From Acidimicrobiaceae bacterium (lineage in GTDB: Bacteria; Actinomycetota; Acidimicrobiia; Acidimicrobiales; Aldehydirespiratoraceae): DNA of 34,577 nt. The notes beneath the pieces were generated by a model. It was not told where the DNA came from. It did no database searches and was given only the letters and a program-made list of their open reading frames with translations. Where the stretch lies: assembly GCA_002729125.1 (NCBI GenBank), contig PBTQ01000074.1, forward strand, positions 116,507 to 151,083, written 5' to 3'. The position numbers were made by a program, and so were the translations under genes. Positions 16,169-23,891 of this stretch are shown piece after piece. The stretch's first letter is position 1. Every line of letters begins with the position of its first letter.

Positions 16169-17850
16169 GAGGAATTCCCGGGGCGAGCGGGGAAGGTCCA
16201 GTCGTCGATCGCAGCGGTGGCGACCTCGTCGGCTCGAGGAGCGCCTTGGAACAGGGTGACCCGGAGCCAGTCAGTGGACTTCGGCTTGTAGTTTTCCATG
16301 CCGTACATCGCGAGCTGGAATCGCTGCAGCAGCAGCGGGAGGTAGTCGGGGGCGCAGACATTGTCACGGGCCTCGCCGTACGTGCGATCGCTTGCGAAGA
16401 CGCGAGCGACGGCTGCTCGGTGCTCCGGATGGTTGTCGAGCAACTCGGCCACGGTCGTGGCTGAGGTCGATGCGAGTTGGTTGCGCAGTCGATGCACTTG
16501 TAGAGCCACGTCGATGGCGACGTCGCGCCCGGCGGGAGCGAGCGCCTCGCGTCGGGTACGGCGCGGCTCGTCGGTGTTGTCGCTGATGACCCACCAGAAT
16601 TCGTCGGCGGTGGCGTCGTCGAGCGCCAGTTCATCAAGCCACGGGAAGCGCTGGTCGAGCATCTGGCCAAAGGCAGGGAGTTCGAGATCGTGGTCGATTG
16701 GTCCAGATTCGTCGACCCGCAACAGCGCATCGATTTCGGCGTCGTCACCTTCGTGGAGCTCAATCAACGCCGTGACGGCGAGTTCGATCGCCTCGGGCTC
16801 ATCGTCCTCAACGGCTCGGTAGAACGCATCGGGTGCGTCGTCGCGCGCTTCCACGGCGTCCCATGCTCCGATCAGACGGTCGAGCACGGGCACGAGTGCT
16901 TGGGGACTCAGGAACGGCGTGCAGTCGTCGTTGGCGCCGGTGGCGAAGTGGCGTCGAGCCCGTTCGAGTGTTGTCCGCAGACGCGACCGGTGGTGGTCGT
17001 CGACCCGCATGCCGCGCACGTCGGCCAGCGCGAGTTCGCGGATGCCAACCCACGCGTGAATCAGCCTCGGGTGGTGCACGAAGAACGGGACGAGGCCGAG
17101 TCCGGTGGCGTTGCCGAGGCCAAAGAACCGGCGCCAGCGATCATCGAATTCGACAGCGGTGGCCCCACCCCGGGCTTGCGCGCAGTGCTCTACGACGTCG
17201 TAGCCGAGTTCCCGGTACAAGAACGCAGCGAGAAACTGGGCTCGGAAACTGGCGGCCAGTGGATGATCGGGTGCGTAGCCGTCGAAGGAGCGCATGCCGT
17301 ACTTGCCGTTCCCGTAGAACGCCGTGCTGCGCATGATGTAGCCGGCATCAGCCACCTGGTTGGGGTCGGGCTGGCGTCCGGCAGCGAGATCCTCGATGAG
17401 CCGGTCGAAGAAGCGGACACTGCGGTTGCCGCGAGTCAGCACGAGGAACCGAGGGTCGAGACGCCCACCCTCTTGGCGGGTGACATGCTGTCGAGCGTGT
17501 TCGACGATGGCGTCGTCGGCGGCACCGTCGACGAGCGTTGCGCAGATTTCCCAGCGCTCAGCGATCACCCGGTCGGTGTGGGCGTCTTCAGGGAGAGTCT
17601 GCGTGAAGGCGATGAACGAGATGGTGTGCCCCTCGGCATCAACCTGGTAAACGGCTAGGCCCTCGCCGGTGTCGTTGATCTCGAACCGAGGCCGCGAGAA
17701 CACCCAACCGTTTGCCTGGGCGCGACGCAGCAAGGTGCGGCTGAAGGCGTAACGGGTCGGCCGAGCGGCGCCGAGCATCTCGGGCTGCATCACGACGTCG
17801 GCCGGCCGCAATTGGGCGTCGGTGAGTCGGGTGTCAAGATCGTTGGCCAT
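16165..17850 (-). CDS. Large protein of unknown function (561 aa), first gene of a three-gene cassette
   Basis: No characterised family is recognised. The soluble 561-residue protein shows blocks that look strongly constrained: HTISFIAFTQTLPEDAHTDR, VIAERWEICATLVDG, DPRFLVLTRGNRSVRFFDRL, GYIMRSTAFYGNGKYGMRSF, LGNATGLGLVPFFVHHP and ENYKPKSTDWLRVTLF. There is no transmembrane segment, P-loop or obvious metal motif. I have the impression that similar proteins occur in proteobacteria, but cannot confirm it. The ATG at 17850 has a TAGAGT box eight bases upstream. The stop overlaps the GTG of the dipeptidase-like gene, so the three genes form one unit. Codon use looks like that of the neighbours. 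Confidence 0.85.
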   Translation of the reverse strand: MANDLDTRLTDAQLRPADVVMQPEMLGAARPTRYAFSRTLLRRAQANGWVFSRPRFEINDTGEGLAVYQVDAEGHTISFIAFTQTLPEDAHTDRVIAERWEICATLVDGAADDAIVEHARQHVTRQEGGRLDPRFLVLTRGNRSVRFFDRLIEDLAAGRQPDPNQVADAGYIMRSTAFYGNGKYGMRSFDGYAPDHPLAASFRAQFLAAFLYRELGYDVVEHCAQARGGATAVEFDDRWRRFFGLGNATGLGLVPFFVHHPRLIHAWVGIRELALADVRGMRVDDHHRSRLRTTLERARRHFATGANDDCTPFLSPQALVPVLDRLIGAWDAVEARDDAPDAFYRAVEDDEPEAIELAVTALIELHEGDDAEIDALLRVDESGPIDHDLELPAFGQMLDQRFPWLDELALDDATADEFWWVISDNTDEPRRTRREALAPAGRDVAIDVALQVHRLRNQLASTSATTVAELLDNHPEHRAAVARVFASDRTYGEARDNVCAPDYLPLLLQRFQLAMYGMENYKPKSTDWLRVTLFQGAPRADEVATAAIDDWTFPARPGNSS

Positions 17851-17858
17851 TGACAGAA

Positions 17859-17864
17859 ACTCTA
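17859..17864 (-). promoter_or_regulatory. -10 box (TAGAGT) of the three-gene cassette
   Basis: On the minus strand TAGAGT ends eight bases before the ATG at 17850. It lies in the 114-base gap (17851-17964) after the mazG-like stop, which holds nothing else I recognise. Confidence 0.5.
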
Positions 17865-17964
17865 GTGGTCGCCACCGCCAGTGAACATGCCCGCCGCACT
17901 CTCGTCGCGCGGCGGCGTGGCTTGGCCCCCGATGTGAAGGTCCGGACGAGTTCGTCGATGTCGC

Positions 17965-18216
17965 TCAGGGCGGGTTCTCGACGTAGCGCTGCATGGCATC
18001 GTCAAGGTCAATATCCATCTGGTTGGCGAGTGATGCGAGCCAGGCGAGCACGTCGCCAAACTCGTGCACTTGCTGCTCACGAGTTCCCTTGCGCACGGCC
18101 TGGGCAAGTTCGCCCAACTCCTCGGCGAGCCAGGCGACCGTCGATGGCACACCACGGGCGCGGTCGGCATCGCCGTAGAGCTCCTCCATCAACCGCTGCA
18201 CCTCGGCCAGATCCAT
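17965..18216 (-). CDS. MazG-like nucleotide pyrophosphohydrolase
   Basis: Single-domain all-alpha NTP pyrophosphatase of 83 residues, related to MazG/RS21-C6. The metal-binding pattern is clear: EELGELAQAV (residues about 32-41), then EFGDVLAWLASLANQ (52-66), giving the EExxE...ExxD arrangement that coordinates magnesium. It probably hydrolyses non-canonical or damaged nucleoside triphosphates (housecleaning). The protein stops at RYVENPP. I recall some homologues ending in a cysteine-rich tail, which is absent here. The ATG 18216 has TAGCAT seven bases upstream, located just after the stop of the MpaB-like gene. Confidence 0.88.
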   Translation of the reverse strand: MDLAEVQRLMEELYGDADRARGVPSTVAWLAEELGELAQAVRKGTREQQVHEFGDVLAWLASLANQMDIDLDDAMQRYVENPP

Positions 18217-18223
18217 AGCCTCG

Positions 18224-18229
18224 ATGCTA
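18224..18229 (-). promoter_or_regulatory. -10 box (TAGCAT) of the mazG-like gene
   Basis: On the minus strand TAGCAT ends seven bases before the ATG at 18216, between the MpaB-like stop and this start. Confidence 0.55.
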
Positions 18230-18234
18230 GGCGG

Positions 18235-19122
18235 TCAGTCGGCTTTGGCGGCCCGTGCGGCCTCGACGGCGGGGTGGTCGCCGAGTGCCCAGCCCATCGT
18301 GCGGAGCAAGGCGGTGGCGGCAGGCCGGATGGCCAGCGACTCGGCGCCGGGGGCGACCGGCAGCAGGAGCATTCGGCGAGCGAAGCGGGGCAGCATCGCC
18401 GTGGCTGCGCCGAACAAGATGCCGTAGGGCGGTCGGGCGGCAAGGGGAAGCGGTGGCACGACGAGGAAACGCACGGTCTCGCGCGTGTCCCGGGTGGCGT
18501 GCAGCTCGGGTCGGTAGGAGATCAGCTGCTCGCGGAGCTCGGCCTGGTTCTGCGGGGGGTCGATCACGCCGAGCGCGGCGCCGATCTCACCGATCTCGGC
18601 GACGTAGGTGTCGGCGACTCCCTCGGGTAGAGGTGTCGCGCCGTAGCGCGTTCGGGCCCGAAGGAAACTGTCGGCCTCGGTGCAGTGGACCCACATGAGC
18701 AGGTGGGGATCGAGGGCGGAGTACTCACGGCCGTCGCGAGCGGTGCCGTTGACCCGGGCGTGGATCGCTTTGACCTGGGCGATGATCTGATCGGATTCCT
18801 CAACCGTGCCGAAAGTCGTGGTGCCGACGAAGGTGCCGGTGCGATGGAGCCGGCCGAGTGGATCGGTCTTGTAGGTCGAGTGCTGGACGACTCCGGCAAG
18901 GGCGAGGGGGTGCAGCGTCTGCAGCAGTAATGCCCGCAGCCCGCCGACGAGCATGGCGACGTCGGTGTGCACGGCCCACATCGCCGAGTCGGGTGCAAAA
19001 CGGCGTTCGGCGGAGGAATCCCACTCCTGGACTTGGTCGGGTGTGCCGGCGAGCATCTCGCGGATGCCGCGACCAAGACGGTCGCGGACGGCTTCGAGCG
19101 GAGGGCGGGGGGCGCTCGTCAT
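18235..19122 (-). CDS. Oxygenase MpaB family (DUF2236) protein
   Basis: A 295-residue member of the DUF2236/MpaB family, which includes the latex-clearing protein Lcp and fungal MpaB. Family features are LQTLHPLALAGVVQHSTYKTDPLGRL, FVGTTTFGTVEE, VKAIHARVNGTARDGREYSA and DPHLLMWVHCTEADSFL, with the conserved histidines expected to bind haem (HA.V.G and WVH). Actinobacteria usually carry many paralogues. It may be a haem-dependent oxygenase; the substrate is unknown. The ATG at 19122 follows a TAGCCT box by six bases. Confidence 0.87.
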   Translation of the reverse strand: MTSAPRPPLEAVRDRLGRGIREMLAGTPDQVQEWDSSAERRFAPDSAMWAVHTDVAMLVGGLRALLLQTLHPLALAGVVQHSTYKTDPLGRLHRTGTFVGTTTFGTVEESDQIIAQVKAIHARVNGTARDGREYSALDPHLLMWVHCTEADSFLRARTRYGATPLPEGVADTYVAEIGEIGAALGVIDPPQNQAELREQLISYRPELHATRDTRETVRFLVVPPLPLAARPPYGILFGAATAMLPRFARRMLLLPVAPGAESLAIRPAATALLRTMGWALGDHPAVEAARAAKAD

Positions 19123-19128
19123 GGTGAA

Positions 19129-19134
19129 AGGCTA
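19129..19134 (-). promoter_or_regulatory. -10 box (TAGCCT) of the MpaB-like gene
   Basis: On the minus strand TAGCCT ends six bases before the ATG at 19122; no Shine-Dalgarno sequence is seen. Confidence 0.55.
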
Positions 19135-19206
19135 CGGGACTGCTCTCCGCTATGCCGAGCCGCCCGTTTTTTGCCCATCGGCGCGAGCCATGGTCGACTC
19201 TGCCTC

Positions 19207-19869
19207 ATGGATATCCGTGAAGCGTTGTACACCACCCGAGCGATGCGGCGAGTCAAACCCGACCCGATCCCCGAGGACGTGCAGATGCGAATCCTCGATG
19301 CCGCCATCCGGGCTCCCAGCGGCGGCAACAATCAGAACTGGCGCTTCATGTTGGTCGATGACCCGGCCAAACGGGAGCAGTTGGGTGAGCTCTACAAGGT
19401 GTGCATCGACCTGCTCTGGGCGACCATCTACAAGGACAAGATGGACGACGCGGAGTCGGATTCCACCGATCCCGAGGCTGTCCAGATGCGCAAGATCATC
19501 AAGTCGGTGGGTTGGGCCCAGGACAACTTTGCGTCTTACCCGCTGCTGTTGTTCGCGTTCGACCGCAACGACTCCAGCGGTGGTTCGATCTTCCCGGCGA
19601 TCTGGTCCGCGATGCTTGCGGCCCGCGCTGAGGATGTCGGTTCGTCGCTCACCAGCGTGCTGGCGTTCAAGAACAGCGAGACCTTCGAGATCCTCGGCGT
19701 TCCTGAGGACAAGGGGTGGAAGATGGCCGCGTGCATCCCGATGGGGTACCCAACCGGCACCTGGGGGGTGGCCGAGCGTGATCCTGTTCACGAGGTGGCG
19801 TATCGCAATACCTGGGGCGATGACGTCGGGTTCGTGATTGACGAGCCGCTCTGGTCGCCAGAGAGCTGA
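19207..19869 (+). CDS. Nitroreductase family protein
   Basis: FMN-dependent NAD(P)H oxidoreductase-type protein, 220 residues. The N-terminus MDIREALYTTRAMRRVKPDP contains the FMN-phosphate-binding RAMRR, and AAIRAPSGGNNQNWRF is the second FMN contact. The later FEILGVPEDKGWKMAACIPMGYPTG is the usual C-terminal nucleotide-binding stretch. The substrate is not predictable (quinones, nitro compounds or halogenated phenols in relatives). The ATG at 19207 gives the exact family start. Unlike its neighbours it has no TANNNT at leaderless spacing; GACTCT five bases upstream is a poor match. It is divergent from the MpaB-like gene across an 84-base gap. Confidence 0.9.
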   Translation: MDIREALYTTRAMRRVKPDPIPEDVQMRILDAAIRAPSGGNNQNWRFMLVDDPAKREQLGELYKVCIDLLWATIYKDKMDDAESDSTDPEAVQMRKIIKSVGWAQDNFASYPLLLFAFDRNDSSGGSIFPAIWSAMLAARAEDVGSSLTSVLAFKNSETFEILGVPEDKGWKMAACIPMGYPTGTWGVAERDPVHEVAYRNTWGDDVGFVIDEPLWSPES

Positions 19870-20020
19870 CCTCGGAGCGGACGCCTTGGTCTCACGATCA
19901 GCGAGTGGCGCCCCCATCCCCGCTCAGGCCCCGTCAGCCTCGCCACCCCAGGCTCTTCGGATCCGTATGAAGTTGTCACGACCGGCACCCGAGATGGCGC
20001 GCAGGACACGGCGACCGGGG

Positions 20021-20026
20021 CAGACT
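20021..20026 (+). promoter_or_regulatory. -10 box (CAGACT) of the hydantoinase-A-like gene
   Basis: CAGACT ends eight bases before the ATG at 20035. It is the only recognisable element in the 165-base gap 19870-20034. Confidence 0.4.
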
Positions 20027-20034
20027 GTGCCGCG

Positions 20035-22035
20035 ATGACCGAGCCGCGCCGCTACGCGTTGGGTGTCGACACCGGGGGGACGTACACCGACGCCGTCGTG
20101 TACGACGAGCGCGCTCGGGAGATCGTCGCCAAGGCGAAGTCGCCCACCACGCACGACGAGCTCGCGATCGGGATCGGTCGGGCGATCGACGCAGCCGTGT
20201 CCGACGCTGCGGTCGATCCGTCGGCGATCGAGATGGTGGCGCTCTCCACCACGCTCGCCACCAACGCCCTGGTTGAGGGCACGGGCCGTCCGGCGTGCCT
20301 GGTCACGATCGGGTTCGACGAGGACGCCCTCGATCGTGGTGGCCTACGAGAAGCGATCGGCGACGACGCCGTCATCGTCGTCGGTGGAGGTCATAACAGC
20401 CACGGTGATCTGGTTGAGCCACTCGACCTCGACGAACTTGCCGCTCGCGTCGACGAGATCGCTGACCAGGTTGATGGCTTCGCCGTTACCGCCCAGTTCG
20501 CCACGCGCAACGCCGATCACGAGCTCGCCGCCTGCGAACTCATCCGCGAACGCACCGGAAAGCCAGTGACCTGCAGCCATGTGCTGTCGGCCAGCCTCGG
20601 TGGCCCCAAGCGGGGCGTTACCGCCCTGCTCAACGCCCGTCTTATCGCCATGATCGACGATCTCGTCGCCACCACCGGCGGGAGTATCGCTGAACGGGGG
20701 ATCGACGCCCCGATGATGATCGTGCGTGGCAACGGCTCGCTCGTGTCGGTCAACTTTGTGAAGGAGCGTCCGGTCGAGACGATCCTCTCGGGGCCGGCGG
20801 CCAGCCTCGTCGGTGCGGCGCATCTCGCCGACGCCGACGATGCCGTGATCGCCGACATCGGTGGTACCACCACCGACATCGCGGTCGTGCGCGACGGCGT
20901 GCCGTCGTTCGGGACCGACGGTGCCACCGTCGGTGGCCACCGCACGATGGTCGAGGCGGTGCTGATGCACACGCACGGCCTCGGTGGCGACAGCGAGGTC
21001 CGACTCGCCGACAGATTCGTCGGTTCCCAGCTTGAAGTCGGTCCTCGTCGGGTCGTGCCGCTCAGCCTGATGGGGGAGCAGCATGGCGACATCCTCCGCA
21101 ACGAACTCCGAGCGCGTCTCAACGACGAGATCCCTGGTGCATACGACGGCATGTTTCTCCAGCGCACGGCACGGGCTGAGGGTGCCGTCCTCGACCGCAA
21201 CGAACAGGCGGTCGTCGACGCAGTCGACAAGCCGCTCGTCCCGGTGTCGCAGGCGGTCGCGACAAGCCTCCAGGAGCGGGCCATGCGACGGCTCGTGAGT
21301 CGCGCGATTCTGCGCCTCGCCGCCTTCACACCCACCGATGCCAGCCATGTGCTCGGCGACCAGGCCACCCACAACCCCGAGATCGCCCGGTTGGGTGCGG
21401 CTGTGTTCGCTCGCCGTCGAGATCGATACGGCAACGACATCGCCGGGACGCCCGAGGAGATCAGCGAAGCCGTCGTTGCTGCGCTCGTGCGCCGATCGGC
21501 CGAGGCGTTGCTCGCAGCTGCGCTCGACCGCGACGGCCTCGATGACATCCTTGCCGATTCCGCGCTCGTCGCGGCTGCGCTCGATCGCACGTCGCGCTCT
21601 GCCCGAATCGACATCGGACTCGGTACCACGCTCGTCGGGCTCGGTGCCCCGGCGGCCACCTACTACCCGGCAATCGGAGATCTGCTCGGCACCGAGGTCG
21701 AGGTTCCGGCCGACGCCGATGTCGCCAATGCCATCGGCGCCGTCGTCGGCAAGGTCCGCGTTCGCGCCGAAGTCCCGGTCACCGCGCCGCGGCGGGGCGT
21801 CTATCGGATTCACGCCGGTGGCGAACCGGAGACGACGTGGGAGCATCCCGAGGCGCAGGCCCGAGCCGAGGACCTGGCTCGAGCTGCCGCTGTCGCCGAG
21901 GTCCAGGCCGCCGGTGCGAAAGAGTTCGAGGTCGAGATCACCTGGATCGAGAAGGTCATCGAGGTCGACGGGCGACCGCTGTTCGTCGAGGGGATGGCCG
22001 TCGCTATCGCAGCCGGCCGTCCTTACCTCAGCTGA
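20035..22035 (+). CDS. Hydantoinase/oxoprolinase family protein (HyuA-like)
   Basis: ATP-dependent hydantoinase/5-oxoprolinase/acetone-carboxylase A-subunit relative, 666 residues. The N-terminal phosphate-binding motif GVDTGGTYTDAVVYDE (residues 9-24) and the second actin-fold motif IADIGGTTTDIAVV are intact. ALSTTLATNALVEG and the ETILSGPAASLVGA segment are typical of Hydantoinase_A. The C-terminal third covers an alternating Ala-rich region. The B-subunit (Hydantoinase_B) that such proteins normally need is not adjacent; a flavin reductase follows instead. The ATG at 20035 gives the expected N-terminus. Confidence 0.9.
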   Translation: MTEPRRYALGVDTGGTYTDAVVYDERAREIVAKAKSPTTHDELAIGIGRAIDAAVSDAAVDPSAIEMVALSTTLATNALVEGTGRPACLVTIGFDEDALDRGGLREAIGDDAVIVVGGGHNSHGDLVEPLDLDELAARVDEIADQVDGFAVTAQFATRNADHELAACELIRERTGKPVTCSHVLSASLGGPKRGVTALLNARLIAMIDDLVATTGGSIAERGIDAPMMIVRGNGSLVSVNFVKERPVETILSGPAASLVGAAHLADADDAVIADIGGTTTDIAVVRDGVPSFGTDGATVGGHRTMVEAVLMHTHGLGGDSEVRLADRFVGSQLEVGPRRVVPLSLMGEQHGDILRNELRARLNDEIPGAYDGMFLQRTARAEGAVLDRNEQAVVDAVDKPLVPVSQAVATSLQERAMRRLVSRAILRLAAFTPTDASHVLGDQATHNPEIARLGAAVFARRRDRYGNDIAGTPEEISEAVVAALVRRSAEALLAAALDRDGLDDILADSALVAAALDRTSRSARIDIGLGTTLVGLGAPAATYYPAIGDLLGTEVEVPADADVANAIGAVVGKVRVRAEVPVTAPRRGVYRIHAGGEPETTWEHPEAQARAEDLARAAAVAEVQAAGAKEFEVEITWIEKVIEVDGRPLFVEGMAVAIAAGRPYLS

Positions 22036-22081
22036 TCACTCGATTCGGCTCGTCACCACGACGAAGAACGTGGGCTCGCTC

Positions 22082-22087
22082 TAATCT
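22082..22087 (+). promoter_or_regulatory. -10 box (TAATCT) of the flavin reductase gene
   Basis: TAATCT ends six bases before the ATG at 22094; no Shine-Dalgarno sequence. It lies in the 58-base gap after the hydantoinase-A-like gene, so the two may be transcribed separately. Confidence 0.55.
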
Positions 22088-22093
22088 CCGGGC

Positions 22094-22597
22094 ATGGCCC
22101 TCGAAGATGAACTCGTCAACCGCGTCACGTGGAAGATCCCGAATGCCCTCGCCCTGGTCGGTTCCGCGGCGAACTGCGAACGCAACGGCATGACCACGAG
22201 CTGGATCACGCAGCTTTCGATGGAACCGGTGTTGATCGGCGTCGGGATCGACAACTCGGCGGTCACCCATCGCCTGATCAGTCAGGGTGGCTCGTTCACG
22301 GTCAACCTCTGGGATAGCGAGGAGACCCGTCCGTTCGTGAAGTTCTCCAAGCCCGCCGTGTTCGAAGACGGGGCGCTCAATGGCCGTGCCGTGCGTGACG
22401 GCGTGACCGGCGCGCCGATCTTCGACGAGGCGATCGCCTGGATGGAATGCGAGGTCCGTCAGGCTCACGACCTCGGCACCCACACCCTGTTCATTGGTGA
22501 ACTGGTCGACGCCGCGATTCTTGATGACGAGAAGCGTCCCGCCGCGATGACCGACACCCGGATGAAATACGGCGGTGTCCGCCGCGGTGGCCACTGA
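22094..22597 (+). CDS. Flavin reductase-like (FMN-binding split barrel) protein
   Basis: A 167-residue FMN-binding protein of the flavin_reduct family. The pattern PNALALVGSAA..ERNGMTTSWITQLSMEPVLIGVGID is the typical FMN-binding strand-loop, with ITQLS in place of the more common (T/A)S..S. GSFTVNLWD, the FEDGALNGRAV stretch, AWMECEV and GTHTLFIGELVDA complete the barrel. It could supply reduced flavin to a two-component monooxygenase or be an F420/FMN oxidoreductase. No partner monooxygenase is adjacent. The stop is 10 bases from that of the convergent membrane-protein gene. Confidence 0.88.
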   Translation: MALEDELVNRVTWKIPNALALVGSAANCERNGMTTSWITQLSMEPVLIGVGIDNSAVTHRLISQGGSFTVNLWDSEETRPFVKFSKPAVFEDGALNGRAVRDGVTGAPIFDEAIAWMECEVRQAHDLGTHTLFIGELVDAAILDDEKRPAAMTDTRMKYGGVRRGGH

Positions 22598-22607
22598 GTC
22601 GAGTCGG

Positions 22608-23156
22608 CTAGATCTGACCGAAGCTCGGGTCGCCCTTGCGATTGCCGCGAGGTGGAGTGCGGGCCCAGACGAGGTAGTCGTCGATAAACACGCCGAGGGT
22701 CCCACCAGGTCGAGGTGAGCCGACGACGTTGCCGAAGCCTTCCTTGCCGAGCCGGACCTGTTCCTCATCGCTGATGGCGGTGACACAGGTCGGCACCGAG
22801 CCGATGCCGGCGCGGTCGGCGTAAATCGCCAGCAGCGGCTCGTCAAGGTCGTGGCGGATTCGGGGATCGGGCCCGGCGAGACAGGCGAAAATCGCCACGC
22901 CGCCAGTGAGACCGGCGATGACGGCGACGATTGTGCGGGGCCCACCGAGAAGCACGAGGGTGGCGGCGATCGCAGCGCCCGCGATGACGACGATGAGCGC
23001 CCGCTCAAGACGAGAGCCAGCCGGCGGCGGTGTTCCGATGGCTGCGCCCACGAAGGTCCGATACGGCCTGACGCCGATGGCGAACTCCTCGCTCACCCCC
23101 TCGTTGAGCACTTTCGCCTGGAACGCCCGTTGCCGGTCTTCCCACGTCAGATCCAT
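22608..23156 (-). CDS. Hypothetical two-helix membrane protein
   Basis: A 182-residue protein of no recognised family. An N-terminal cytoplasmic-looking region (MDLTWEDRQRAFQAKVLNEG, then FAIGVRPYRTFVGAAIGTP) is followed by two hydrophobic helices, LERALIVVIAGAAIAATLVL and IVAVIAGLTGGVAIFACLAG. A soluble C-terminal domain with VPTCVTAISDEEQVRLGKEG and GGTLGVFIDDYLVWAR follows. The two helices form a hairpin, so both ends should be on the same side. The start at 23156 is chosen because TAGCCT lies seven bases upstream; a longer frame would cross the divergent promoter. It is divergent from the esterase gene with 57 bases between them. Confidence 0.75.
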   Translation of the reverse strand: MDLTWEDRQRAFQAKVLNEGVSEEFAIGVRPYRTFVGAAIGTPPPAGSRLERALIVVIAGAAIAATLVLLGGPRTIVAVIAGLTGGVAIFACLAGPDPRIRHDLDEPLLAIYADRAGIGSVPTCVTAISDEEQVRLGKEGFGNVVGSPRPGGTLGVFIDDYLVWARTPPRGNRKGDPSFGQI

Positions 23157-23163
23157 GCGACGA

Positions 23164-23169
23164 AGGCTA
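23164..23169 (-). promoter_or_regulatory. -10 box (TAGCCT) of the membrane-protein gene
   Basis: On the minus strand TAGCCT ends seven bases before the ATG at 23156. The same hexamer serves the MpaB-like gene. Confidence 0.5.
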
Positions 23170-23200
23170 TTAGGGTGCCCGTTGATGGGCCGACTCGTGC

Positions 23201-23206
23201 CAGACT
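23201..23206 (+). promoter_or_regulatory. -10 box (CAGACT) of the esterase gene
   Basis: CAGACT ends seven bases before the ATG at 23214. Confidence 0.45.
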
Positions 23207-23213
23207 CCGACCC

Positions 23214-23855
23214 ATGTCGTTGACCACTTACCGGATCACCCGCGATGGCGCCCCTCGGCTGCTGTTTCTTCTGCACGGTTACTCCGCCGAGCAGCACCAC
23301 TTGGCTTCCTATGTGCCGCTCGTCGACCCCGATGAACGCTTCAGTGCGATCGCCCCCCGCGGCCCGGTGCCGTTGCCCATCGACGACACCGATGGCGCCT
23401 CGTGGTGGTCGATCGACGCCGAGACGATGCAGTACGACCTCGGCCAGTTCCAGGCCTCGGTCGAGGCGTTGGAGGCCCTAATCGTCGCCGAGGCTGCTGC
23501 GGCAAATGTTCCGCTCGAGCGGTGCTACGTCGGCGGTTTCTCCCAGGGTGGGTATCTGGCGCTCACGCTCGTGGGCAAGGCCGACGCTCCCCGGTATGGC
23601 GGGGTCTGGGCAATCTGTTGCGGGTTGCCCGAGTTCGCCGCCGTGCCCGTCGACCTCTCGAACGGCGACGGTCGGCCCGCTCTGGTTCAATGGGGCACTC
23701 GTGATCCGATCGTCGCGACCGATCGGGCCGAGGCGGTCGCGGCTTCCCTCGAGGCCGGTGGATGGAACACGGAGGCATACGCCTACGACATGGCCCACAG
23801 CCAGACGATCGAGATGATGATCGACGCCCGAGCCTGGCTCGCATCGATCGACTGA
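23214..23855 (+). CDS. Alpha/beta-hydrolase, phospholipase/carboxylesterase family
   Basis: A 213-residue serine hydrolase. LLFLLHGYSAEQHH provides the oxyanion-hole region (HGYS). The nucleophile elbow is GFSQGG with Ser110. Asp164 in WGTRDPIV and His195 in DMAHSQ complete the triad. IAPRGPVPL and WWSID are typical of the COG0400 acyl-protein-thioesterase-like group. It is cytoplasmic, with no signal peptide. The frame is open further upstream, but the ATG at 23214 gives the family start. The ester substrate is unknown. Confidence 0.9.
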   Translation: MSLTTYRITRDGAPRLLFLLHGYSAEQHHLASYVPLVDPDERFSAIAPRGPVPLPIDDTDGASWWSIDAETMQYDLGQFQASVEALEALIVAEAAAANVPLERCYVGGFSQGGYLALTLVGKADAPRYGGVWAICCGLPEFAAVPVDLSNGDGRPALVQWGTRDPIVATDRAEAVAASLEAGGWNTEAYAYDMAHSQTIEMMIDARAWLASID

Positions 23856-23891
23856 TCGACGATGAACACCGACATGCAAGCGTGATCGTGG

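Noticed and set aside
15131-16291. Open frame of 386 codons on the plus strand across the dipeptidase-like gene
   Set aside because: It is antisense to a coupled cassette gene with family motifs; no start signal or domain is seen.
16690-17658. Open frame of 322 codons on the plus strand inside the 561-residue gene
   Set aside because: It has no recognised domain. The minus-strand frame is longer, has a promoter box and overlaps its downstream gene as expected.
20344-21846. Open frame of 500 codons on the minus strand opposite the hydantoinase-A-like gene
   Set aside because: It is rich in Arg, Asp, His and Gly with no domain motifs and lies fully antisense to a clear gene. Long antisense frames are expected in GC-rich genomes.
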